Shown here: piece after piece, positions 32,822 through 39,867 of the stretch
Numbering within the stretch: position 1 is the first letter of the stretch
Layout of the letters: every line of letters begins with the position of its first letter
Origin: an uncultured Oscillospiraceae bacterium
GTDB taxonomy: Bacteria > Bacillota > Clostridia > Oscillospirales > Oscillospiraceae
Reading direction: 5' to 3'
DNA: 64,000 nt
NCBI GenBank assembly: GCA_910587345.1
Contig: CAJUKH010000043.1
Coordinates: 62,001-126,000, forward strand
Program-made: the position numbers and the translations under genes
Notes under the pieces: generated by a model
The model's input: the letters and a program-made list of their open reading frames with translations, nothing else
What the model was told of the DNA's origin: nothing
Databases searched by the model: none

Positions 32822-32853
32822 AAAAATGGCGGGGCCGTGACCCCGCCATTTTT
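32822..32853 (-). terminator. Terminator of the truncated XRE gene
   Basis: AAAAATGGCGGGG (32822-32834) and CCCCGCCATTTTT (32841-32853) form a strong stem directly after the stop at 32855. Confidence 0.85.
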
Positions 32854-32854
32854 C

Positions 32855-33022
32855 TTATTTACCGCTTGATCCAAAATCGTCTGCCACCTGTTGACTGTGA
32901 AAAACAATATGTTTTGGAAGGCCGCTTACATCAACATATTCCCCCGGCGTAAGTCCAAGCAGATACTCCGTTGAGACCGAAAAGACCTTCGAGATTTTGA
33001 CCAGCATATCCACCGATGGCTG
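32855..33022 (-). pseudogene. C-terminal remnant of an XRE repressor
   Basis: Reading the minus strand gives IQPSVDMLVKISKVFSVSTE followed by YLLGLTPG, the last two helices of a standard XRE helix-turn-helix protein, then a short tail to the stop at 32855. The first half of the DNA-binding domain is missing; the frame upstream is unrelated. The remnant is followed by a good terminator. It and the two fragments after it suggest decay at this locus. Confidence 0.7.
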
Positions 33023-33023
33023 T

Positions 33024-33149
33024 ATGAGCCTTCTTACTATCCTTACCTGTCTTTATCTGTTTGGATGTCCTTTTGATCGTCTCCTCCTCATTCCCTGCCC
33101 CGGCTGTGGGTCGACCCGGGCCTGGTCATCTTTTTTTCACGGTATTTGT
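33024..33149 (+). pseudogene. DUF2752 fragment
   Basis: The frame shows one hydrophobic helix and the DUF2752 hallmark LLLIPCPGCGSTRAW, where the conserved Pro-Cys-Pro-Gly-Cys-Gly motif is intact. A complete DUF2752 protein has a second half with two more helices; here the frame runs straight into a TM2-type protein instead. DUF2752 and TM2 genes are often neighbours, so a deletion may have fused them. Confidence 0.65.
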
Positions 33150-33176
33150 TCTGTAAGTAAAAAAGAAACAGTGGAT

Positions 33177-33431
33177 ATGTATGTTGTTGTGATGACAAAT
33201 CAAAAATATCTTCCAGCAGAAAAAATCGTTTTCATAAAGCAAAAACTGCTGAACGTGGACGAGGAGAAATTCAATCTGGTCTCCGCCGTTGCGTTCAAAG
33301 CCCCAACCACGATCCTGCTGGTATCCATTTTCCTGGGAACTCTCGGTATTGACCGCTTTATGCTGGGAGATATCGGAATGGGGATTTTAACATTACTTCC
33401 CCTTGGCCTGTGTGGTATTTTGACCATTTAA
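33177..33431 (+). pseudogene. Truncated TM2-domain protein
   Basis: The 84-residue stretch has the clostridial TM2 form: MTNQKYLPAEKIVFIKQKL, then TTILLVSIFLGTLGIDRFML and GDIGMGILTLLPLGLCG. It should continue into a second helix and an IDWFxI-type end, but stops at 33431, four bases inside the converging M56 gene. The simplest explanation is that arrival of the BlaI/M56 island removed the end of the gene. Confidence 0.65.
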
Positions 33432-35308
33432 TCAAGCAATTCATTAGATAAGACAGCGACAAAGTTAGTTTTCCTATCTGTCTGCGCTCTTTTCAGCCAT
33501 TCCTGCTTTTCTTCCTTTGTCATGTAATCAAGCAAAATTGTAAAGCGGGCAATATTATTATTTTCATAGTATTTTTCGACATAGCGTTTCAAGTCACTTA
33601 ATGGCATATAATTTGAAAGCACGGCAAAGAAGTTTGTTTTGTTATCTTGTTCTGATTGATCTACATACTGTAAAACCAAATCTGTGTCCATATCTTGTAT
33701 AATGGTTGAAAACAGTGCAATTTTATCAGCGTCATATACTTTCTTGTAGTAATCTTTTTGGGTTGTTTCGTCTAATACTGAAAAGAGTGCGGAAAATCTA
33801 ATTAAGTCCTCATTTTGAAAATATTGTTCCGTCAAACCTGGTATATCATCAGCCACAACAGGCGTTATACTTATAATCAAAGGCATTTCCATTGCAGGAG
33901 TAATATCTGTGTTTTTCAGAGAATAAATCAATTCTTCTATTGCCGAAATAGCTTCTCTGTCATTCAGATAATCTTTTACCGAATCAGAAAAATAGACTGT
34001 CATTTTTGATTCGTCCTCAAAGACAATTTCTGTTGCGCCATAATAATCTTGATTTTTAGCGTATAAGTTCCAACCCATTTCAATAATATAAGAATTGCAA
34101 TAATATCCATTTTGCGTATAAAAATATTGGTAGGAATTAGCATTTTCCAAATCATTATTATCTAAATTTTCATCGTCTAAATACCAGCCATACCCTAAAT
34201 TTTCATCATAAATGTACGTGCTTTTTTCCATTGCCTTTTTTTCTGGTATTGACGATTTACTTGTTCCATTAGGATCGGTAGCAGCAGAAACGGGATAACC
34301 ACCGATAAAAACCGCACCAGATAAAATAAAAAGAGTTAATACGACAGTCAAAAACCGAATTGTTTTCGTCTTACTCTTGAAATTCATAATAGCACCCAAC
34401 CTTTCTTTTAACTGTTCTGCCCCCTCTGTCAAAGTGACGGAAGCTAAAGAATTTTTGTAGAGATCGGTTGACTTCAAAAAAGAAACCAATGTGTCCCCAT
34501 ATTCCCGCTTTCCTTTGTCATCAAGTACAGCTATGACTTTTTCATCACATGACAATTCGCAGGATTTATTCACTTCCTTTTCCAGCAGATATACAAAAGG
34601 ATTGAACCAATGGACGCACACAACAATCTGTATCAGCCATTTGTAAAACATATCCCTCTGCTTGTAGTGGGTTAGCTCATGCACAAAGATATAAGACAAC
34701 GCTTTATCTTCCAGTTCGTGGGCAGGCAAAATGATTCTTGGTCGAAAGAAACCGATCAGCATAGGGGAAGCAATCAGTGGATTACAGGATAGTTCTACCC
34801 TTGTCTTGATATTCAGTTTTTCTTCACAATCAGATAGCAGATTCAAGATTTTTATATCCGACACTTCTTTATTTCCTGCTTTGATGTATTGGATAAATCC
34901 CTGATAAACCGTTATCTTACGGACAAATAAAACCAGCGCCAATGCTGACCAGATAAAAAACAGGCAGACGTATTTGTTAAATGGCTCACGCATGGCAGTG
35001 GTGGTTATTTCCCGGTTTGTCTGTGTCGGCTCTGGTTTGTTACCCGTATCTGCGGGAATGGGTACATTGGGGCTTATAGGGATTTCGTTTATTATTGCTG
35101 CCGTGTCGAATTTTTCAAACAGGCTTCCAACAATCGTAATGTCGGGAGTAAAGGGGAGCAGAAACCGCAAGACAACAACTATCCAGATATAATACTGCCA
35201 ACGCTTGCTGAATTTATTTTTATACAGCGGCTTCAATCCCAAAATGAGAAGCAGTAACAGTGCGCCGGAAACAGACAACGACAACAGTATTTTTATAAAC
35301 TCATTCAT
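33428..35308 (-). CDS. BlaR1-like M56-family membrane metallopeptidase
   Basis: The 626-residue protein has N-terminal helices (IKILLSLSVSGALLLLLIL; WQYYIWIVVVLRFLLPF), a further helix near 118-135, the M56 zinc protease motif HELTHYKQRD (about residue 210) with the CELSCDEKVI segment carrying the third ligand, and a membrane helix near 325-345. The 280-residue C-terminal ectodomain is not a penicillin-binding domain, so it should sense something other than a beta-lactam directly. ATG 35308 overlaps the BlaI stop by eight bases. Ligand binding would trigger cleavage that inactivates the BlaI repressor. Confidence 0.9.
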   Translation of the reverse strand: MNEFIKILLSLSVSGALLLLLILGLKPLYKNKFSKRWQYYIWIVVVLRFLLPFTPDITIVGSLFEKFDTAAIINEIPISPNVPIPADTGNKPEPTQTNREITTTAMREPFNKYVCLFFIWSALALVLFVRKITVYQGFIQYIKAGNKEVSDIKILNLLSDCEEKLNIKTRVELSCNPLIASPMLIGFFRPRIILPAHELEDKALSYIFVHELTHYKQRDMFYKWLIQIVVCVHWFNPFVYLLEKEVNKSCELSCDEKVIAVLDDKGKREYGDTLVSFLKSTDLYKNSLASVTLTEGAEQLKERLGAIMNFKSKTKTIRFLTVVLTLFILSGAVFIGGYPVSAATDPNGTSKSSIPEKKAMEKSTYIYDENLGYGWYLDDENLDNNDLENANSYQYFYTQNGYYCNSYIIEMGWNLYAKNQDYYGATEIVFEDESKMTVYFSDSVKDYLNDREAISAIEELIYSLKNTDITPAMEMPLIISITPVVADDIPGLTEQYFQNEDLIRFSALFSVLDETTQKDYYKKVYDADKIALFSTIIQDMDTDLVLQYVDQSEQDNKTNFFAVLSNYMPLSDLKRYVEKYYENNNIARFTILLDYMTKEEKQEWLKRAQTDRKTNFVAVLSNELLD

Positions 35309-35675
35309 TTTCTTTTCTCCAAAATGCTTCAATCTCTTTCAATTCGTCTGCCGAAAGAATATCCTGTCGCAACAAGGTCGACACTAAGTTTTTCACATTC
35401 CCGCCATAGACTTTATCAAGAAAGCCGTGGGTCTGCATGGTCTGGTATTCTGCTTCTGTTACCGTAGCCACATACTCATTCTTCCTGCCGATTTTTTTAA
35501 CTTTCAAGAATTTTTTTTCGCCCAGACGGGAAAGCAGAGTGAGTACGGTGTTGTTTTTCCATTCGTTTTTGTCTTTTTCCAATTCCTCCATGATGAGGGA
35601 GTATAAAGCCGCCCCTCCGTTCTTCCAGATGATTTTCATTAGTACCAATTCAGATTCAGAAATTTGCTGTGCCAT
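35301..35675 (-). CDS. BlaI/MecI-family repressor
   Basis: The 124-residue winged-helix protein matches the family: ISESELVLMKIIWKNGGAAL, NTVLTLLSRLGEKKFLKVKK and the C-terminal dimer segment FLDKVYGGNVKNLVSTLL. ATG 35675 follows AAAGGAGG. Two operator-like direct repeats (35690-35707 and 35717-35734) cover the leader and the promoter, supporting autorepression. It is coupled to the M56 sensor gene. In related systems the pair controls resistance or envelope genes; no beta-lactamase is seen here. Confidence 0.93.
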   Translation of the reverse strand: MAQQISESELVLMKIIWKNGGAALYSLIMEELEKDKNEWKNNTVLTLLSRLGEKKFLKVKKIGRKNEYVATVTEAEYQTMQTHGFLDKVYGGNVKNLVSTLLRQDILSADELKEIEAFWRKENE

Positions 35676-35689
35676 TTTGTCCTCCTTTT

Positions 35690-35745
35690 ATCTTAACATT
35701 TTGTAGGTATGTATTCATCTTAACACTTTGTAGGTGATAATGCAA
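35690..35745 (-). promoter_or_regulatory. BlaI promoter with two operator repeats
   Basis: On the minus strand TTGCAT (-35, 35740-35745) and TAAGAT (-10, 35717-35722) have a 17-base spacer. The 18-base sequence with CCTACAAA and TGTTAAGAT occurs twice (35717-35734 overlapping the spacer and -10, and 35690-35707 in the leader), 27 bases apart, as expected for a BlaI operator pair. Confidence 0.8.
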
Positions 35746-36025
35746 TACCCTAATGAAAATTTAAGAATTTATAAAAAGACAGGGAGATTTCATAGTAGTC
35801 GGCATTGCTGGTAATGTGTATAACCGGCTGTCTTATGCACATTTCCACAATGCTTGTCTTTTGGTCTTTCGCTTCTTTGGTTCGGAATAGTGTGGTGCCG
35901 GCGGTCAATCTCTTGTTTTCGGTTGCTTGCTTCTTTCCCGTACATGAGCATTGTGGACTGGTTTATCGTTCAAAAGAAAACCAGGGAACTGAACTATAAT
36001 AATTTGATGATGATCCTGTAATGGC
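35746..36025. other. Gene-free border of the AT-rich island
   Basis: About 280 bases without a supported gene; short frames lack ribosome binding sites. Composition changes from AT-rich to host-like toward 36000. Confidence 0.5.
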
Positions 36026-36056
36026 AAAAGCCGGGAGAAGTTCTCCCGGCTTTTCT
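36026..36056. terminator. Terminator-like hairpin before dus
   Basis: AAAAGCCGGGAGAA (36026-36039) pairs with TTCTCCCGGCTTTT (36041-36054). No gene ends directly beside it on plus, so it may be a leftover terminator of a lost gene. Confidence 0.75.
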
Positions 36057-36065
36057 CTTTGCCGA

Positions 36066-36094
36066 TTGCCAAACGAAACATTTCGTGGTAAAAT
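36066..36094 (+). promoter_or_regulatory. Promoter of the dus operon
   Basis: TTGCCA (36066-36071) and TAAAAT (36089-36094), 17-base spacer, about 35 bases upstream of GTG 36130. Confidence 0.8.
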
Positions 36095-36129
36095 ACCCGC
36101 AAACACCTTTTCAGAACAGGAGAACCCTT

Positions 36130-37110
36130 GTGAATATCGGAACCGTTACCCTCCCCTCCCCTCTGGTCCTGGCCCCCATGGCGGGGGTCACCGACCTGGC
36201 CTTCCGCACCATCTGCCGGGAGCTTGGGGCAGGCTATACCGTCACCGAGATGGTGTCGGCCAAGGCCCTTTGTTATCAGGACAGAAAGACCCTCCCCCTG
36301 CTGGAGCTGGGCGAGGGGGAGCACCCCGCCGCCGTCCAGCTTTTCGGCAGCGATGAGGAGGCCATGGAAAAGGCCGCCGCCAAAGCCGCCGAGTACTCCG
36401 GGGCGGACATCATCGACATCAACATGGGCTGCCCAGTGCCCAAGGTGTGCAACAACGGAGAAGGCTCCGGTCTGGCCCGGGAGCCGGAAAAGGCCGCCAA
36501 AGTGGCCGCCGCCGTCATTCGCGGGGCGGGAGGCCGCCCGGTGACCGCCAAAATTCGCCTGGGCTGGGACAGGGGCCACCTGAACTATCTGGAGCTTGCC
36601 AAACGGCTGGAGGAGGCGGGTATTTCCGCCCTCACCGTCCATGGCCGCACCAAGGTCCAAATGTACTCGGGCACCGCCGACTGGAACGCCATCCGTAAGG
36701 TGAAGGAGGCCCTTTCCATCCCGGTCATTGCCAACGGCGATGTCTTCTCTCCCAAAGATGCTCTGGATATTCAAAAGCGGACGGGGGCCGACGGCATCAT
36801 GATCGGCCGGGGCTGCTTCGGCAACCCCTGGCTCTTCCAGCAGTGTGCCGCCGCCCTCAGGGGAGAACCCATCCCGCCCCGTCCCCCTCTGGCGCAGCGG
36901 ATAGACACGGTGGTGCGGCAGATCGAGATGGCAGCGGAGCAGAAGGGGGAGCGCATCGCCTGTCTGGAGGCCAGAAAGCACTTCGCCTGGTACCTGAAGG
37001 GCATCCCCTACGCCGGCTATTATAAGGAGCAGATCAGCCATGTGGAGACCTTGGAAGGCCTCCACGTCATCGCCAAGGGCATCAAACGGGATTTGAAGGA
37101 CGGAGATTAA
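36130..37110 (+). CDS. dusB: tRNA-dihydrouridine synthase (DusB type)
   Basis: The 326-residue flavoprotein has LAPMAGVTDLAFR at the N-terminus, DINMGCPVPKVCNNGEGSGL with the catalytic cysteine, TVHGRT, the FMN-binding IANGDVFSP and GADGIMIGRGCFGNPWLF. It reduces specific uridines in tRNA. GTG 36130 follows CAGGAGAAC; an earlier in-frame GTG lies in the -10 box and is excluded. A methyltransferase gene follows immediately. Confidence 0.95.
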   Translation: MNIGTVTLPSPLVLAPMAGVTDLAFRTICRELGAGYTVTEMVSAKALCYQDRKTLPLLELGEGEHPAAVQLFGSDEEAMEKAAAKAAEYSGADIIDINMGCPVPKVCNNGEGSGLAREPEKAAKVAAAVIRGAGGRPVTAKIRLGWDRGHLNYLELAKRLEEAGISALTVHGRTKVQMYSGTADWNAIRKVKEALSIPVIANGDVFSPKDALDIQKRTGADGIMIGRGCFGNPWLFQQCAAALRGEPIPPRPPLAQRIDTVVRQIEMAAEQKGERIACLEARKHFAWYLKGIPYAGYYKEQISHVETLEGLHVIAKGIKRDLKDGD

Positions 37111-37809
37111 ATGGACCGGGATTATCTGGAGTTGAAGGCCTGGCTGGAGGAGACCCGTGATGAGCCTCTGGAGGCCATGGGGGCCTTCTTTGACTCCCGC
37201 ATCAGTGAATACGAGGACCATATGTCCCCTTGGCAAAAACACTACGAGTGGATGGCCCAGCTCCTCCCCTCCCACGCAGAGACGCTGCTGGATCTGGGCT
37301 GCGGAAGCGGGCTGGAGCTGGACCCCATCTTCCGGCGCTTCCCGAACCTGCGGGTCACCGGAGTGGACCTGTCGGAAGAAATGCTGGCCCTTTTGAAGCG
37401 GAAACACCCGCAGCGGACCCTTACTCTGGTGCAGGCGGACTACTTTTGCCATGACTTTGGGGAGGGCCGATTTGATTCCGCCGTCTCCTTCGAGACCCTC
37501 CACCATTTTACGTCCGAAAAAAAGACATCCCTCTTTTCCCGGCTCTGCCGCAGCCTGAAGCCGGGCGGGGTCTATCTGGAATGTGACTATATCGCAAGGA
37601 CCCAGGCCATTGAGGACCTGGTCTTCGCCGAATGTGCCCGCCGTCGCCGCCGGGACGGCATCCCCGGCGATGTCTTTGTCCACTTCGACACCCCTCTGAC
37701 CCTGGAGCACGAGATGGACGCCATGAAACAGGCCGGCTTTTCCAGAGTAGAGCTGGTGGGCTTTCTGCCCGAAGACGACCACACGCCCATGATCCGGGCG
37801 GTCAAATAG
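37111..37809 (+). CDS. Class I SAM-dependent methyltransferase
   Basis: The 232-residue protein has the Rossmann SAM-binding motif LLDLGCGSGLELDPI, an acidic strand end (VTGVDLSEEMLALL), motif II DSAVSFETLHHF and LKPGGVYLE. An N-terminal helical region precedes it. The start codon directly follows the dusB stop (TAAATG), so both are co-transcribed; the partner might be a tRNA or small molecule, not resolved. Confidence 0.9.
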   Translation: MDRDYLELKAWLEETRDEPLEAMGAFFDSRISEYEDHMSPWQKHYEWMAQLLPSHAETLLDLGCGSGLELDPIFRRFPNLRVTGVDLSEEMLALLKRKHPQRTLTLVQADYFCHDFGEGRFDSAVSFETLHHFTSEKKTSLFSRLCRSLKPGGVYLECDYIARTQAIEDLVFAECARRRRRDGIPGDVFVHFDTPLTLEHEMDAMKQAGFSRVELVGFLPEDDHTPMIRAVK

Positions 37810-37848
37810 CCGCAGTCCAATAAGAGAAGATGAAAGGAGGTGAGGCCG

Positions 37849-38433
37849 GTGACAGAGCAGGAACTGATCCATTCCGCCCGCAAGGGGGACTCTATGGCCT
37901 TCGGCGAGCTGATGCAGGCCCATCAGGACAAGATTTATACCCTGTGCTACCGGATGACGGGCAACGCCGAGGACGCCGCCGACCTCACCCAAGAGGTCTT
38001 TCTCTCCGCTTGGCGCTCCCTGTCCCGGTTTCAGGAGCAAAGCTCCTTCGGCACCTGGGTCTACCGCATGGCCACCAACGCCTCCATCGACTTTCTCCGC
38101 CGGGAAAAGCGGCGGCAGGTCCTGTCCATGACCATGGAGGAGGACAGCGAGGAACGGCAGGCTCAGGTCCCCGACGAGCGCTACTCCCCTCACCGGCTTT
38201 TGGAGCAGAAAGAGGCCCGGCAGGCGGTGGCCGACGCCCTGGCCGCCCTCTCCCCCGAACACCGTCAGGTACTGGTCCTGCGGGAGATGGAGGGGCTTTC
38301 CTATCAGGAGATCGGCCAGCTTCTGGATCTGGAGGAAGGGACGGTAAAGTCCCGCATCGCAAGGGCCCGGCTGGCTTTGCGAGATTTTCTCATAAAAAGC
38401 GGGAACTTTTCCGCTCCGCCGCCGTCTAAATAG
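37849..38433 (+). CDS. ECF-type sigma-70 factor
   Basis: The 194-residue protein has region 2 (DKIYTLCYRMTGNAEDAADL, then TQEVFLSAWRSLSRF and the RMATNASIDFLRR segment) and region 4 (LSPEHRQVLVLREMEGLSYQ, EIGQLLDLEEGTVKSRIARA). GTG 37849 lies eight bases after GGAGG; a GTG at 37840 overlaps that site. The next gene encodes its probable zinc-binding anti-sigma factor. Sequence of region 4 is close to the SigW/RpoE-like group. Confidence 0.93.
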   Translation: MTEQELIHSARKGDSMAFGELMQAHQDKIYTLCYRMTGNAEDAADLTQEVFLSAWRSLSRFQEQSSFGTWVYRMATNASIDFLRREKRRQVLSMTMEEDSEERQAQVPDERYSPHRLLEQKEARQAVADALAALSPEHRQVLVLREMEGLSYQEIGQLLDLEEGTVKSRIARARLALRDFLIKSGNFSAPPPSK

Positions 38434-38487
38434 TCAACAAAGGGTGCCGGCGGGTGTTTGCCCGCCCCGGAAAAGGAGGTGTGCCCC

Positions 38488-39690
38488 ATGCCCTGTTGCG
38501 ATGAATATGTGGACCTGATCAGCGCCGCCATAGACGGGGCGCTCTCCGAGGAGGAGACCGCCCGTCTGGAGGAGCATCTGGCCCGGTGCCCCGAATGCAG
38601 GGCACTTTATGAAGATTTTGCCGCCATCCACTCCGCTTTGGGAGACGTCCCCCCCGTGGCCGTCCCTCCCGCTTTCGCCTGCATGGATCAGGTGATGGCC
38701 GCCATCGACCATCAGGCGGACCCGCGGGAAGCCAAAACCAAATACCGCCGTTACTGGCAAAGGGGGATGGCGGCCGCCGCCGTCCTTGCCGTCGTACTGG
38801 CGGGCCGGGCGGGCTTCTCCGGCCGACAGCCGCCCGCCCAGCACAGCGAAACACAGGTGGTCACCGCCCGGGGGGCGGCAGATATCCCCGTCCTGTCCGA
38901 AGAGGGACCTGAACATAAGCTCCCCCAGCTCGATGAAGCGCAGATCGCCCCTCAAAACAGGGTCGCCCCTCCGGCTGAAACCGGGGAGGTAAAACAGGAG
39001 GAAACACCGGTCGTCCGGTCCATCGCCGGGGACGCTCCGGAACTCTCCCAGCCCCAGGACCGGATGGCCACGGCGGTCTCCACCCCTACCCCGGCCCCGG
39101 TCCAGGGTCCCATGCTCCGCTCCATGCCCATTCCCGCCGGGGACAGCGGCATAAATGAGACGGAGAATACCGTAGCGGAAACGGTAGACGCCGATGTCAT
39201 GCAGACCCCCGCTGTCCAGCCCTTTGCGGCCTCCCTGCCCCTTCCTTCGGAAACATCGGAGGCAACGGAAGCGCCGGAAGAGGAACCCTCCCCGGTGCCC
39301 AACGCTTTTTTGACCTCCTCTGCGCCGACAGAGGAAGAGCTGGAGCGGGAGGAGGCGTCCCGGACAGATACAGCCGAGGAGATCCCCCTTTCCCTGACCC
39401 CGCAGGACGCTTTGGAGCTGGCCGCCGAGCGTGTTTTGGCACACAGAGAGACCGTAGAAAATCTGGAGCGGGTAGATTCCGAGGGCGAGGACGGCTCCCC
39501 CGCCTGCACCCTGCGCTGGACCGAGGGTGAGAGCCAATATAATATACTTCTTCAGTACTGTGAGCAGGAAGATGAACCGGATGTATATTACATTGACTGC
39601 ACCTGGGAAGACAGCGAGGACGGTGCCGGTGCCTTCCTGTATCTGGTTGAGAAAACCACCGGCGAAGTTGGCGCAATGGATACCGACTGA
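38488..39690 (+). CDS. Zinc-finger anti-sigma factor with large ectodomain
   Basis: The 400-residue protein starts with a zf-HC2 domain (DGALSEEETARLEEHLARCP then ECRALYEDF; the H-x3-C-x2-C zinc triad is complete), then a membrane helix (AAAAVLAVVLAGRAGF, about 105-120) and a long Pro/Glu/Thr-rich ectodomain with no repeats. The end contains a PepSY-like or beta domain (ALELAAERVLAH; YYIDCTW). It should hold the upstream ECF factor inactive at the membrane until an envelope signal is received. ATG 38488 follows AAGGAGG. A terminator follows. Confidence 0.88.
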   Translation: MPCCDEYVDLISAAIDGALSEEETARLEEHLARCPECRALYEDFAAIHSALGDVPPVAVPPAFACMDQVMAAIDHQADPREAKTKYRRYWQRGMAAAAVLAVVLAGRAGFSGRQPPAQHSETQVVTARGAADIPVLSEEGPEHKLPQLDEAQIAPQNRVAPPAETGEVKQEETPVVRSIAGDAPELSQPQDRMATAVSTPTPAPVQGPMLRSMPIPAGDSGINETENTVAETVDADVMQTPAVQPFAASLPLPSETSEATEAPEEEPSPVPNAFLTSSAPTEEELEREEASRTDTAEEIPLSLTPQDALELAAERVLAHRETVENLERVDSEGEDGSPACTLRWTEGESQYNILLQYCEQEDEPDVYYIDCTWEDSEDGAGAFLYLVEKTTGEVGAMDTD

Positions 39691-39710
39691 TGCTTTTATC
39701 CCATATCCCC

Positions 39711-39745
39711 CAGCGGCCCGATGATTCTCATCGGGCCGCTTTTTC
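39711..39745 (+). terminator. Terminator of the sigma/anti-sigma operon
   Basis: AGCGGCCCGATGA (39712-39724) pairs with TCATCGGGCCGCT (39728-39740), followed by TTTTT. Confidence 0.9.
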
Positions 39746-39776
39746 TGCCTTTTGTGCGTTTTTCTCAAATTTCTTA

Positions 39777-39805
39777 TTGTCATATGTCTCTCTTTGCGTT
39801 ATAAT
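39777..39805 (+). promoter_or_regulatory. Promoter of the EF-G-like gene
   Basis: TTGTCA (39777-39782) and TATAAT (39800-39805), 17-base spacer, 62 bases before the start. Confidence 0.85.
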
Positions 39806-39867
39806 GGACAAGAACAGTGAACAGTCCCCACCCACTGTAAACCCCAAAACGTAAGGAGAGGACCAAC

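Noticed and set aside
35805..35999. A 64-codon plus-strand frame after the BlaI promoter
   Set aside because: No ribosome binding site, no known pattern, composition of spacer DNA.
35905..38262. A 785-codon open frame on the minus strand over dus, methyltransferase and sigma factor genes
   Set aside because: Antisense to three clear genes and without family features.
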